A stretch of DNA of 64,000 nucleotides from Fibrella aestuarina BUZ 2. GTDB taxonomy: Bacteria > Bacteroidota > Bacteroidia > Cytophagales > Spirosomataceae. Position 1 is the stretch's first letter. Each line of letters opens with the position of its first letter. The DNA lies in NCBI RefSeq assembly GCF_000331105.1, contig NC_020054.1:734001-798000 (forward strand). Reading direction: 5' to 3'. Shown here in pieces: positions 8,273 to 18,248 of this stretch. Under the pieces are notes generated by a model. That model was not told the DNA's origin. It saw only the letters and a list, made by a program, of their open reading frames with translations, and did not search any database. The position numbers were made by a program, and so were the translations under genes.

Positions 8273-9712
8273 ATGACGTCTCCGCTACTGGCCCGCCTGC
8301 TTCCGTTTGCCGCCTACGGACTGTTTGCCCTTGTTTTTGTCCCGCTGCTGGCGCTTTCGGCGTTCAACCACGCGTCGGCGGCCGACGATTACTGCTTTGC
8401 GGATACGGCGGTGAAATATGGTTTCTGGCAGGCGCAAACGTTTTACTACAACGGCTGGACGGGGCGTTACTTCTCAAATTTTCTGGTGCACGGCAGCCCG
8501 CTCGTCTGGGGCTGGTACGGTGGGTACCGGTTCATTCCGGCACTGGCCGCAACGGGCTGGGTGTGGGCCGCCTACCTGTTTGTCGGCGAACTGCTGCGTG
8601 GGCTCATCGCTCCGGCTTCGGTACGTCGGGTGAGCGTCAGCCTGACGGCCATCTTGTTCTTCCTGTATATTCTGGCCCTGTCGAGTGTGGTAGAAGGGTT
8701 TTTCTGGCTGGCCGCCGTGACCGTCTACACCGTCCCGACGGCGCTGATGCTCTACTGGGGAGCTGTGATGCTGCGCTGGTATCGGCAATCGCCAGGTACG
8801 TTGCGTACGCTAACTGGTGTCTGGGCGGGCGTGCTCGTCTTTTTCATTGCGGGCTGCGGCGAAACGCACATGCTGCTGCTGCTGGGCATCCTGGCGGCGG
8901 CGGGTTTCTGGGTACTGTTGCGCGACCGTCGGCTTGATTGGCGGCTGGCGGCCATGTTTGTGGTGGCGGTTATTTCGGCCTGGCTGGTGATCCGGGCACC
9001 GGGTAACGCCGTTCGGATGAGCGGCGGTGTTACGGCGGGTAGCGTGCCGACGGCGCTGAAACTGTCCTTACTCTGGCTGGCGAAGAACGTACCTGGCTGG
9101 CTGATTCGGACGCCGCTGTTGCCCCTATCGGCCTTGTGGCTGCTGCTGGGCGGGCGCAACCTGCGCGAAGGAGGGCGACCCAACGCCTTCGTCAACCTGC
9201 CGTTCTGGTACGCGGCACTGGTGGTGGCAGGCCTGTTGCTAGCGACCGTGCTGCCGTCGTTCTACGCCACCCAATTCATCACCGACCGGGCTGTCAACGT
9301 CACCTACGCCGTTTTTCTGCTGGGCTGGCTTTACCTGCTTACGACCCAACTGGCCCGCGCTCAGCAGCTGTCGACGGGTACGTACCTGCCCGTGTTGCTG
9401 GGCGTAACGGCGATCTGGGTGCTGTTTGGTATCTGGCGTAGTCAGCCCGTCAAGCTGATGTATAGCGATCTGTTGAAAGGGAAGGCTGCGGCCTATGACC
9501 GTGAAATGACCGAGCGCCACAACCGACTCATTCAGCCGCCCGTGGCCGATACGCTGCGGCTGGCCCCCCTGACCGTGGCCCCAGCGACGCTCTACGTAGA
9601 AGATATGCGCGACAGCCCAACGCACTGGTGGAATCGCTGCCAGTCGGGCTATTACCAACATAAAGCCATCATCATCGATTCAACGCTCCGCGCGCCGGCT
9701 GCTTCGTTATGA
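8273..9712 (+). CDS. DUF6056/GtrII-like polytopic membrane protein
   Basis: A 479-residue inner-membrane protein with roughly eleven hydrophobic segments. Near the N-terminus, ADDYCF followed by WTGRYFSNFLV is characteristic of DUF6056 and related GT-C-fold proteins, where an acidic pair in the first external loop is thought to be catalytic. The C-terminal 70 residues are soluble. Such proteins probably transfer a sugar from a polyprenyl-phosphate donor on the outer face of the membrane. It overlaps the following GT2 gene by 4 bases (ATGA), so coupled translation with a donor-making enzyme is likely. Acceptor unknown. Confidence 0.75.
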   Translation: MTSPLLARLLPFAAYGLFALVFVPLLALSAFNHASAADDYCFADTAVKYGFWQAQTFYYNGWTGRYFSNFLVHGSPLVWGWYGGYRFIPALAATGWVWAAYLFVGELLRGLIAPASVRRVSVSLTAILFFLYILALSSVVEGFFWLAAVTVYTVPTALMLYWGAVMLRWYRQSPGTLRTLTGVWAGVLVFFIAGCGETHMLLLLGILAAAGFWVLLRDRRLDWRLAAMFVVAVISAWLVIRAPGNAVRMSGGVTAGSVPTALKLSLLWLAKNVPGWLIRTPLLPLSALWLLLGGRNLREGGRPNAFVNLPFWYAALVVAGLLLATVLPSFYATQFITDRAVNVTYAVFLLGWLYLLTTQLARAQQLSTGTYLPVLLGVTAIWVLFGIWRSQPVKLMYSDLLKGKAAAYDREMTERHNRLIQPPVADTLRLAPLTVAPATLYVEDMRDSPTHWWNRCQSGYYQHKAIIIDSTLRAPAASL

Positions 9713-10452
9713 CCAACCCCGTTTGCATCATTATTCCGTGCTATAACGAAGCCGACCGACTGCCCGCCGAGGCCTTTCTAACATACCTGACTGCCCACTC
9801 CGACGTATCGTTCTGCTTTGTGAACGACGGCAGCCGCGATGGGACGGCCGACGTACTGGCTCGCCTGCAACAGCAAATGCCCCGGCAGGTCGACGTGCTC
9901 AACCTGACCGCCAATCAGGGCAAGGCCGGGGCCGTGCGGGCGGGCATGCAACACACCTTACCCAAAGGGTACACGTATCTGGGCTATTTCGACGCGGATC
10001 TGGCCACGCCCCTGACCGCCATCGACGACCTGCGACGGGTGCTCGATCAACAGCCCGATTGTCGGCTGGTGATGGGTTCGCGCATCAAGCACCTGGGCGT
10101 CAATATTCAACGAAAGGCGTTTCGGCACTACGTGGGACGCATCATCGCTACCTTCATTAGCCTCATCCTGAACCTGCCCGTGTATGATTCGCAGTGCGGG
10201 GCCAAACTGATGCGCCGCGATGTGGTCGACGCCATCTTTCGCGACCCATTTATCAGCCCGTGGCTGTTCGACGTGGAACTGCTGGCCCGGCTAATTGGCG
10301 TCTACGGTCGCCCGAATCTGCCAGGTAAACTGCTGGAATTTCCGCTGCGGGAATGGATCGAGCAGGCCGATTCGCGCATCAGTCCTACCTACATGTTCCG
10401 CATGTGGGCCGAACTTTACCGCATCTACCGCACCTATAATCACCTGCGCTAA
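9709..10452 (+). CDS. Family 2 glycosyltransferase, polyprenyl-phosphate sugar synthase type
   Basis: A 247-residue GT-A-fold enzyme. It begins CIIIPCYNEADRLP, followed by NDGSRDGTADV and YFDADLATP, the nucleotide-sugar and metal-binding motifs of GT2. The overall layout resembles dolichyl/undecaprenyl-phosphate glucose or mannose synthases (ALG5, GtrB), which use a nucleotide sugar to charge a lipid phosphate on the cytoplasmic face. It sits between two polytopic GT-C-like proteins, overlapping the first by 4 bases and preceding the second by 5. This fits a Gtr-like surface glycosylation unit; the actual sugar is not evident. Confidence 0.85.
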   Translation: MTNPVCIIIPCYNEADRLPAEAFLTYLTAHSDVSFCFVNDGSRDGTADVLARLQQQMPRQVDVLNLTANQGKAGAVRAGMQHTLPKGYTYLGYFDADLATPLTAIDDLRRVLDQQPDCRLVMGSRIKHLGVNIQRKAFRHYVGRIIATFISLILNLPVYDSQCGAKLMRRDVVDAIFRDPFISPWLFDVELLARLIGVYGRPNLPGKLLEFPLREWIEQADSRISPTYMFRMWAELYRIYRTYNHLR

Positions 10453-10457
10453 CCTGC

Positions 10458-12152
10458 ATGACTGCTTTACCCCGTTCCTTTTCGGTCTGGACAATTGGGT
10501 TGATCGCCCTGCCCGTGCTCGTGTTTGGCGGCCTGCTCTATACCTACGCGCTGAATATTCCGTGGTACGACGACATCGAGGCGTTCGTAGCGTTTTTGCC
10601 CGCTTACGACCGCGCCCCCACGTTTGGCGAAAAGCTGTACTGGCTGCTGAAACCCAACAATGAACACCGGATCTTCTTCGGGAAAGTCGTTACGGTAGCC
10701 ATCGCCCGCCTGACGGGCGAGTTAAATTTTCGGTACATCATTCTGGTGGGTGGCGGCTGCCTGCTGGGCATCCTGACCATCTTTAGCCGGGTGTTCCGTT
10801 GGCAGAAAACGCCCTGGCTGTGGTTTGCGCCGGTGCCGTTCGTGCTGCTCCATCCGCAATTTCATCTGGCGAGCCTGTGGGCGATCACGTCCATGCAGCA
10901 TTTGGGCGCCACGTTTTTCGTGATGCTGAGCCTGTATTTACTGGCGAAACCAGCCTCGACTGGTCGGTTTGGGGGGGCGGTGCTGGCGCAGACGATTGCG
11001 GCCCTATCGATGAGTAACGGTCTGTTTGGCTGGGTCGCGGGTGCGCTGGTGTTGCTGGCGCAGCGACGCTACGGCCATCTGGCGGCCTGGGTAGCCATCA
11101 GCGCGCTGGTGTTCTGGTTCTATTTCCACGATTTTTCCAGCCCGCAGGGCAACGAAACGAGTATTTCGTTTTTCCTGAAACACCCGCATCTGGTCTTTTT
11201 CGGCTTCTTCACGTTCATCGGTGCCCTGTTCGACTTCGTCCCGAACCAGCCCATTCTGTGGCGGAGCGTACTACCTACGTTAGCGGGTTTTGGCATCGTG
11301 GGCAGCATAGCGTGGTTGGTGTGGCAACAGCGTTGGTGGCAGAAACCTACGGGTCAGGTGCCAGCCGAGCGGCTCCACCAACGCTATTTCTGGCTGGGTG
11401 GCTACACGTTTCTGCTGGTCAACGCGGTGGTGGTAGCCTTTCTGCGCCCGCGTTTCGGCTACGACCTGATGCTCATCAGCAACTACATGCTCTACCCAGC
11501 TTTGTGGATCTGTCTGCTGTATATGCACTGGATGGGTGAGCAGGCAACCCGAACCAACCGATCGCTGGCCGTTGTGCTGAGCCTGAGTGTGGCGGTCTGG
11601 GCGCTATCGTATACCCTTAACTGGCCGAAGGTGCACAAGTGGCATCAGTCGCTTCAGGCCTACGGGTTCAACCAGCAACATGCCGCCATCGGGCTGGCGG
11701 GTCAACTCAACACGCCCCTCGCCGATTACGTCGATCAGCACATGCGCGAGGTGGTTCAGCTGGGCTATTACCAGTACCCCGTCATCCACGCCGCCCTGCC
11801 CGATTCGACGTTGCTACGGCCGGCCGCGTCGGTGGGAGCCTTTGTGCCGCAACCCGCCACCATCACCTCGCTGCCCGATCGCTGGCAAATCGAGCTGTTG
11901 CCGTCGCCCGCCTTATCAGCCCGCAATCCGGCGTTTATGCTGTTGCAGTCCGACGCGTATACGTACCTGCTGGGCAATCAGGTGTCGGTCAAGCTGGCGT
12001 CGTTTGCGCTCAACCGGCCCGTCATGGCCGTCCAGGTAGAAGCCTATAAAGGTAGTTTCCGCCCCGGTCGCTACCGGCTGGGCTGGGCCACCACCGACGG
12101 CGCGTCGACCCCCGTCGTTCGCTACACCGATCAGTTTTTGGTGGTGGAATAA
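10458..12152 (+). CDS. Polytopic membrane protein of the glycosylation cluster
   Basis: A 564-residue protein with about ten membrane segments and a soluble C-terminal domain of roughly 170 residues. The first external loop carries WYDDIEAF, an acidic motif placed as in GT-C glycosyltransferases, and a later loop has NEHRIFFGK. I recognise no exact family. It starts 5 bases after the GT2 gene, so it belongs to the same operon and probably uses the lipid-linked sugar made there. Its stop is 4 bases from the stop of the convergent giant surface protein, with no strong terminator hairpin between. Confidence 0.65.
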   Translation: MTALPRSFSVWTIGLIALPVLVFGGLLYTYALNIPWYDDIEAFVAFLPAYDRAPTFGEKLYWLLKPNNEHRIFFGKVVTVAIARLTGELNFRYIILVGGGCLLGILTIFSRVFRWQKTPWLWFAPVPFVLLHPQFHLASLWAITSMQHLGATFFVMLSLYLLAKPASTGRFGGAVLAQTIAALSMSNGLFGWVAGALVLLAQRRYGHLAAWVAISALVFWFYFHDFSSPQGNETSISFFLKHPHLVFFGFFTFIGALFDFVPNQPILWRSVLPTLAGFGIVGSIAWLVWQQRWWQKPTGQVPAERLHQRYFWLGGYTFLLVNAVVVAFLRPRFGYDLMLISNYMLYPALWICLLYMHWMGEQATRTNRSLAVVLSLSVAVWALSYTLNWPKVHKWHQSLQAYGFNQQHAAIGLAGQLNTPLADYVDQHMREVVQLGYYQYPVIHAALPDSTLLRPAASVGAFVPQPATITSLPDRWQIELLPSPALSARNPAFMLLQSDAYTYLLGNQVSVKLASFALNRPVMAVQVEAYKGSFRPGRYRLGWATTDGASTPVVRYTDQFLVVE

Positions 12153-12156
12153 GCGC

Positions 12157-15100
12157 TTACTGTTTCACCACTTTAAATACCGTTTGGCCCGCGTCGCCAA
12201 CCACGCTGAGCAGGTATTGACCGGCGGGAAGGTTGCTCAGGTCGACCTCGTGGTCGAGGCTCGTTAACGTACCCAGATCGCGCTGCCAGAGGGCCCGCCC
12301 CTGCATATCGGTGAGGTGGAGCGACAGGCGTTGCGCCATGGGCAAAGGCCCCCAGACACGTACCTGACCCTGCGTTGGGTTAGGCGCTACCGTCGCCCGA
12401 ATGGGCAAACTTGGGTCAACCGCGAGTGGGTTCACGACCGTTAGCGTCAGGCTACCGGTAGCGCGGCCAAGCCCGCATTGCAAGTTGAAGACACTCTGTA
12501 AGGTATACGTCGTGGTGGCGTCGGGCCGAACGCGGTAGAAAAACGGTGACTCGTTGATGGTCAGCACTTCCATACCATAAACGCTGTTGGTCAGCGTCAA
12601 TGACCACGGCCCGCTGTTGTTGAGCGTAATCACAATCGGCACTAGCTCATTCACATACGCCTGCGTGGGCCCGGCAATGGTCGCCACCAGCCCCGGCCGG
12701 ATGGTCAGGATAGTGCTCGACGAACCTAGTACGGCCGGATTGCTGGCCCCGATGCGCAGCCGATACCCGGCCCCCGCGACGTTGGCGGGCAGAGTAACCG
12801 ACAACGTGTTGGCCGAAACGAGTCGGGTCGGCAGCGGCTGGTAGTTGAGGCCGGTCGTGTCGGAAAGGTACACCGTGTAGGTGTTGCCAGCACCGAACGC
12901 GCCTTTCGCCTCAAACGTCACCAGCACCGTACCACCCTGGCAGATGCCTTGCAGGCCATTCGTTGGGCTGATGGTGGTCACGCGAAGCTCATTCGTCGCG
13001 TTGGGCAGGACCGTCACCGAGACCGACCCCGTGGCCGACCCCACGCCGCAACTGTTGCTCACCCGCGCCACCTGATACGTGCTGCTCTGCTGGGGCGAAA
13101 ACGTAAGCGTGTTGTCGGCCGTGTTGAGCGTCTGCACCGTGCCGTTAGTAAACGTTACCGAGACGGGCAGAAAGCCACTGGCCACCCGCACGCCCACCGT
13201 CACGGGCTGGTCGGGGTACTGAATGGCATTACCGCCCGCAATGACCACGCTGGGTACGTCGCCTACCACAATCGTCGGTGTGTTATCGAAGCCCGGCAGG
13301 CCCGTTACCGACGAGACCAGCGAGACCAGATACGTACCCGACGGGATGCTGGCATTAATCGGGAAGGTAAGCCGGTCGATGGCGTTGGCCGACTCCGCCA
13401 CCCGGATGCGGTTGCCACTAGTGCTGGTGAGGAAGACCGTGAACCGATCGGTTGCCGCAAAATCACCCGCGACTTCGTAGGCCACCGTGGCCTGATCGCC
13501 GTTGCGGCAAAACTGCGCTTTGTTGACGGCCAACGCCCGTAGTCCTGGCTTAAACGAGACCCGCACACTGCCCGTCGCCACACCAAACCCGCAATATGAA
13601 TCATACACGCCCGACACGCTGTACGACGTCGGTCGGGCGCTGTTGGCAAATAGCGGTACCGTAGTCGGCAGCGTAGCGATGGGCGAATAAAACTGGTCGT
13701 TGATGCGGTACTGGTAGGGGCGAGGCAACACGGTTGGCGTTCCCGACGGGTCAGTGAGCTGCACGTTGACGCTGTTCTGGTTGGCTTCAAGCACCACCGC
13801 CGTCTGGTTGTTGGGCGGCGTCAACTGGAGGCGCGGAATCCGATAAAACCGAAATGAACTGGCAGTCGGCTGACTGTAAAACTGGTCGCCACCAGCGTTG
13901 GACAGCACCCGCACGGCATAGCTTTGATTGAGCGTAAGCGAACTGGGTAAGCTGCTGGTGAGCCGGTTGCCCGCGAGGCGCGCCGGTAGTGTCTGCACGA
14001 CATTGTCGTTGACCAGCAGCTGCAACGAATGGGTCATGTTGGCCGGAACCGTCCCCTGGGTAACCACAAAAACGCCCAGCGAATCGCCTTCGCAGTAAGC
14101 TGTTTGCTGCAACTGCGGTTGCCAGATGAACGGCTGCACCCGCACCGTGACCGTACCCGTGCCCCTGGCCGCGCCGCAACCGTTTTGCACCGATCGGATG
14201 GTGTAGGTCGTGGTTTGGGTGGGGCGTACGAGCACATCGGTACCCGCCCCCGTGAACGTGCCGCGTGTGCCGTCGGAGAGGGTGAGCTCCACAGGTACGT
14301 TGCTGTTTGAGGTGGTGGTCAGGCGCAAGGGGACGGCATCGCCGGGGCGGATTACGGTTTCGGTCGCCCCAAATCCGCCGTAACTCAGCCGCACGGCCTG
14401 GGTCGGGTCGATGTACGTAAACGGCCGGGCGGCGCTGGCCAGCACATTCGTTCCCGCCACCGGGCTGCTGGTCACGACCCGTACCTGGACCCGGTTGAAC
14501 AGCGTATACCCAACCGGGATCGTGACCACGATGGGGCTGGCCGTACCTGCCCCCAGATATCGCCCTTTAAACAGGCCGTCGTCTTCCATAATCTCGACCC
14601 GATACGTGGTATTGGCCGGTACATTGCCTTTCGTCGTAAACGCGACCGATACGGTGTTGGCTCCGCAGAGGATGGCGGGAATCGGGCGCATGAAAATGGC
14701 CGTTGTGTCGCCCAGCACCCGTACCTGTGCGCTTCCCTGCGCAACGCCCACCCCGCAGCTATTTTGTACCGATGCGACGCTGAACGTACCTGTCTGATTG
14801 GCCAGCGCTTCGACGAGCACGGTACTGGCTTTCTGCGAAAAGTCGATCAACCCGGATACGGTTTGCCGGGATCCGTCGGAGAGGGTAAGCTCGGTTGGGC
14901 CGCCCTGGCTGGCCAGATCGGCGAGCAGGTAGGTCAGTTGCGGCCGGTCGAGGGTTTGCGAGGCGGAACGAAGTAGCAGGCGCGGCGGTGTGGCCACGGC
15001 CAACGGCTGGCCATACACGTTGCCAGCATTGCCATTGCGGGCAAGCTGGCAAAAAAACTGCCCGGCTCCCAAGGCGCCGTCGCGGTTATACGTGGGGTCG

Positions 15101-16620
15101 GTCAGGTAGTTATCGGGTAAGGGGCGCGCAATGGCCGTCAGGATACCGGTGTTGGGCTGGGCACCGGCCACCACCCGTTGCACCACAAAGTCGATGGTGC
15201 CCGCCTGTAGCTGATCACCGCTGACGCGCGCCGCCCCACGCAGGCTGTATTCGGCTACATTGGTCGAAATAGTCCCTTCGTTGGTCGTAAAATACACCTG
15301 AAACGGCTGCCCCGTACACACCAATGTGCTCGACAGGGAGTCAATGCGGTAGCCGGTCCGGACGGTCACGGTGGTACTCCCGCTCCCCGCCTCAGCACCC
15401 GCCGCCGCGCAGCCGCTGCTCACGCGCTGAACGGTGTAGGTCGTCGTCTGGCGCGGTTGCACGGCAATGGTCTGGTCGGCTCCTTCTTCATAGGCCATAA
15501 AGGGTCGTTCGCTGCCGTCGGTAAAGGCCACAAAGCCGCCGCCCAACCCCACGATGGTGGCGCGTAACTGCGCCGTCTGACCAAAATTGATGGTCGTATT
15601 ACCACCCGCTAACCGGACCGTTGGCGCCCGCCGAATCATAACCAGACTGGCAACGGGATCGTACTGATCGCGGTAATAAGCCGACACGTTGGCAACATCC
15701 GACGTAAGCCGGAGCCGATAGGCCCCCGATGTCGCCACGTTAGCCGGGACAATGAGGCGTATCGGGCTCTCCGTGGCCGAGACGGAGGTACTGTAAGTGG
15801 GTCCATTGCCGGTTACGGGAAGAAAATCGGCCCGAAAGGGCGTATTGGCTGGCAACGGCCGATCGGTGGAGTAATACACGAGCAACGGTTGCCCGGCGCA
15901 GGGTTCGGTCGTCGATAACCGCGAAACCAACAGACCCGCCGACCGCACCGTTACGGGAATGGCCCCGCTCGTGCCGCTGACGCCGCAATTATTGCCCACC
16001 GTGGCTAATTGGTAGGTTTTGCTTTCTGTCGGAAACACCGTCACCGTTGCCTGGAAGACATTGTCGATGGTTCGCTGCTGACCGTCGGTAAACTGAAGCG
16101 TATAAGGTCCGCCGCCGCTTAGGCTAACGGCGAGCGGCAGCGGATCGCCCGGATTAAGGGTCACGTCGGCGGCCGGTGTCAACAAGCGGGCCGAGGGGAT
16201 GGTGTTGGCCTGAAAATCGACAAAGTTGCTGCCCACCTCCGGCCTCGTCGATGATACCTGAATCCGATAGGCCTCTCCTGCCCGTATTTTATCGGGAATA
16301 CGGATGCTGCCACCCAGCGCCGACACATTGTCGGTGACAACGGCGACCGATCCATTGTTATCATGAAACGTGACTTTGAACTGGTTCCCTACGTCAAACG
16401 GCCCCACGACAGTAAAGCTCACCGGTACGGTACCGCCCAGGCAACCGGTTGGGGCAGGACTTAGCAGGATTTGTTGACCAAATCCGGGTAGCGCTAGCAG
16501 GCAACTAAGCAGGTAGCCTGCATAACGAAAACCGGCTTTGGAAAAAAGGAAAAGGAAACGTTGATGCACAGGGTAAAGGGTTGGCTGTTCTGATCTGAAA
16601 ATTAACCATTCCACAACCAA
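12157..16620 (-). CDS. Giant T9SS cargo with seven two-cysteine modules
   Basis: A 1487-residue secreted protein. A signal peptide ends near LPGFGQQ (about residue 48). The body is a tandem array of about seven modules of 170-200 residues. Each contains an early cysteine in a C-x-G segment (as in PCAGQP or VCTGQP) and a later one in a CG-x-G-x-A-x-G-S-x-x-VTV strand. The last 85 residues begin PNPTQGQVRVWG and end LPAGQYLLSVVGDAGQTVFKVVKQ, a type A T9SS sorting domain, so the protein should be exported by T9SS and attached at the cell surface. Ig/PKD-like folds are likely; adhesion is only a guess. No enzyme domain was seen. Confidence 0.85.
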   Translation of the reverse strand: MVVEWLIFRSEQPTLYPVHQRFLFLFSKAGFRYAGYLLSCLLALPGFGQQILLSPAPTGCLGGTVPVSFTVVGPFDVGNQFKVTFHDNNGSVAVVTDNVSALGGSIRIPDKIRAGEAYRIQVSSTRPEVGSNFVDFQANTIPSARLLTPAADVTLNPGDPLPLAVSLSGGGPYTLQFTDGQQRTIDNVFQATVTVFPTESKTYQLATVGNNCGVSGTSGAIPVTVRSAGLLVSRLSTTEPCAGQPLLVYYSTDRPLPANTPFRADFLPVTGNGPTYSTSVSATESPIRLIVPANVATSGAYRLRLTSDVANVSAYYRDQYDPVASLVMIRRAPTVRLAGGNTTINFGQTAQLRATIVGLGGGFVAFTDGSERPFMAYEEGADQTIAVQPRQTTTYTVQRVSSGCAAAGAEAGSGSTTVTVRTGYRIDSLSSTLVCTGQPFQVYFTTNEGTISTNVAEYSLRGAARVSGDQLQAGTIDFVVQRVVAGAQPNTGILTAIARPLPDNYLTDPTYNRDGALGAGQFFCQLARNGNAGNVYGQPLAVATPPRLLLRSASQTLDRPQLTYLLADLASQGGPTELTLSDGSRQTVSGLIDFSQKASTVLVEALANQTGTFSVASVQNSCGVGVAQGSAQVRVLGDTTAIFMRPIPAILCGANTVSVAFTTKGNVPANTTYRVEIMEDDGLFKGRYLGAGTASPIVVTIPVGYTLFNRVQVRVVTSSPVAGTNVLASAARPFTYIDPTQAVRLSYGGFGATETVIRPGDAVPLRLTTTSNSNVPVELTLSDGTRGTFTGAGTDVLVRPTQTTTYTIRSVQNGCGAARGTGTVTVRVQPFIWQPQLQQTAYCEGDSLGVFVVTQGTVPANMTHSLQLLVNDNVVQTLPARLAGNRLTSSLPSSLTLNQSYAVRVLSNAGGDQFYSQPTASSFRFYRIPRLQLTPPNNQTAVVLEANQNSVNVQLTDPSGTPTVLPRPYQYRINDQFYSPIATLPTTVPLFANSARPTSYSVSGVYDSYCGFGVATGSVRVSFKPGLRALAVNKAQFCRNGDQATVAYEVAGDFAATDRFTVFLTSTSGNRIRVAESANAIDRLTFPINASIPSGTYLVSLVSSVTGLPGFDNTPTIVVGDVPSVVIAGGNAIQYPDQPVTVGVRVASGFLPVSVTFTNGTVQTLNTADNTLTFSPQQSSTYQVARVSNSCGVGSATGSVSVTVLPNATNELRVTTISPTNGLQGICQGGTVLVTFEAKGAFGAGNTYTVYLSDTTGLNYQPLPTRLVSANTLSVTLPANVAGAGYRLRIGASNPAVLGSSSTILTIRPGLVATIAGPTQAYVNELVPIVITLNNSGPWSLTLTNSVYGMEVLTINESPFFYRVRPDATTTYTLQSVFNLQCGLGRATGSLTLTVVNPLAVDPSLPIRATVAPNPTQGQVRVWGPLPMAQRLSLHLTDMQGRALWQRDLGTLTSLDHEVDLSNLPAGQYLLSVVGDAGQTVFKVVKQ

Positions 16621-16768
16621 CCAATGCCAGAAAGGCCAGACAATAGCCTGTGGAAGCGTCTTTTTTTATCGAATACGCATACAAATGCACTGAAAATAAA
16701 ACTTTTGCAAGAGAAAATTGTAATTTCTAATACCTAAACGTGCTTGACCGCACACAAACCAAGTAAGT

Positions 16769-18166
16769 ATGGCAGTTAATCTGATTGACATGGCTAAGAG
16801 TTACCTGACCGACGCCGTTATTAGTCGTATCAGTAATTCATTGGGCGAAAGCCCCGAAGGCACACAAAAAGCAGTTGTTGGCGCACTGCCTCTGTTTCTG
16901 AGTAGCCTTATCTCGCGGAGCAGCACGCCGGAAGGCGCTGGTTTTCTGAGCCGCCTACTGCAGCAGGCCATGCCGTCGGCAACCACATCGGCGACCGTCG
17001 ATGCCAACGACCCGGATACGCTCATGCAGCGGGGTAGCGGGCTTGTCGATTCCCTGTTCGGGCCAAGCAGCAACCTGGTGTCGGGCGTCTTATCTCAATA
17101 TGCAGGTGTGAAAACCTCGTCGGCATCGAGCCTGCTGGGGTTGGCCGGGTCGCTCATCACCGGTGCGCTGGGCCGTCAGGTTGCTTCGCCGAATGGCGGT
17201 TTCGATGTGTCCCGAATCATGGGCCTGCTGGGCGATCAGAAGGACAGTATCGCTGCCGCCATGCCGTCGGGGCTATCGGCGCTGCTGGGCAACGTACCTG
17301 GCCTGGGTTCGCTTACCAGCGGTCTGGCGGGCGCAACGGGCGCTGTTGGGTCTACCCTGGCGGGTGCAGGTGCGGCAGCGGCTTCGGCGTTTGGCAACAA
17401 GCCCAGCAGCACGCCGGTCAGTACGCCCGCCTATGCCGATGACGATAATCGGGCCGGTGGGTTCAACTTCTGGCCGTGGGTACTGGCGGCGCTGGCGGCT
17501 GGTCTGATCTATTACTTCGTGCGGGGCTGTGGCGATAAACCGACCGACGCAACGACCACAACCACGTCGACCGTCAACGACACCACATCCGCTGCCGTGC
17601 AAGACGCTACGGCCACCGTCGATACGGCTCAGGCCGCCATGGAAGCCATGGCCGATACGGCAAGCAGCGCGATCGCCAATGCGGCGAGTAATGCCGCGGC
17701 CGCCTTGGGTGCGTTTGGTGCCAAAAAACTGCCCGATGGTGTGGAACTGAACATCCCGGCCAATGGCATTGAAAGCAAACTGATTGCCTTTATCGAAGAC
17801 GCCAGCAAGCCTGTTGACAAAACCACCTGGTTCAACTTTGACCGGCTGCTGTATGAAACCGCCAGCGCCAAGCTGAAGCCTGAATCGCGCGAGCAGTTGC
17901 AGAATATTGCGGCCATTCTGAAAGCGTACCCCGCCGTGAACCTGAAAATCGGTGGCTACACCGATAACACCGGCAACGCGGCCGCCAACAAAAAACTGTC
18001 GCAGGATCGGGCCGAGTCAGCGATGAAAGAACTGGTTAATCTGGGCGTAGCGGCCAGCCGATTGGAGGCCGAAGGCTACGGCAGCGAGTATCCTGTGGCC
18101 AGCAACGCCACCGAAGAAGGTCGTGCGCAAAACCGCCGTACGTCTTGCCGGGTGACGAAAAAATAA
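16769..18166 (+). CDS. DUF937-OmpA fusion protein
   Basis: A 465-residue protein. Residues 1-190 form a DUF937-like all-alpha domain (NLIDMAKSYLTDAVI, ALPLFLSSLISR). An Ala/Gly/Ser-rich stretch leads to one membrane segment near 232-252 (WPWVLAALAAGLIYYFVRG). A Thr/Ala-rich linker precedes an OmpA C-terminal domain (about 350-465) with the peptidoglycan-binding pattern GGYTDNTGNAAANKKLSQDRA. There is no signal peptide: DUF937 would be cytoplasmic and OmpA periplasmic, tethering the inner membrane to peptidoglycan. A terminator follows at 18185-18244. The ATG at 16769 gives a typical MAVNLID start. Confidence 0.88.
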   Translation: MAVNLIDMAKSYLTDAVISRISNSLGESPEGTQKAVVGALPLFLSSLISRSSTPEGAGFLSRLLQQAMPSATTSATVDANDPDTLMQRGSGLVDSLFGPSSNLVSGVLSQYAGVKTSSASSLLGLAGSLITGALGRQVASPNGGFDVSRIMGLLGDQKDSIAAAMPSGLSALLGNVPGLGSLTSGLAGATGAVGSTLAGAGAAAASAFGNKPSSTPVSTPAYADDDNRAGGFNFWPWVLAALAAGLIYYFVRGCGDKPTDATTTTTSTVNDTTSAAVQDATATVDTAQAAMEAMADTASSAIANAASNAAAALGAFGAKKLPDGVELNIPANGIESKLIAFIEDASKPVDKTTWFNFDRLLYETASAKLKPESREQLQNIAAILKAYPAVNLKIGGYTDNTGNAAANKKLSQDRAESAMKELVNLGVAASRLEAEGYGSEYPVASNATEEGRAQNRRTSCRVTKK

Positions 18167-18184
18167 ATAGGCGGTAGGGTATCG

Positions 18185-18244
18185 AGTCGTATGGACTGGC
18201 GCGCGAATATTGCAGACGCGTCAGCCCATACGACTTATTTTTTT
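18185..18244 (+). terminator. Rho-independent terminator after the DUF937-OmpA gene
   Basis: A 19-base stem (18185-18203 with 18217-18235) with two positions that become G-U wobbles in RNA and a 13-base loop, followed by a run of seven T (18238-18244). The hairpin covers a possible earlier start of the next gene at 18210, so that gene should start at 18249. Confidence 0.85.
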
Positions 18245-18248
18245 GCCT

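Noticed and set aside
18210..18248. Upstream extension of the SnoaL-like gene
   Set aside because: It lies in the terminator hairpin and T-run of the previous gene, and the added residues do not resemble the family.
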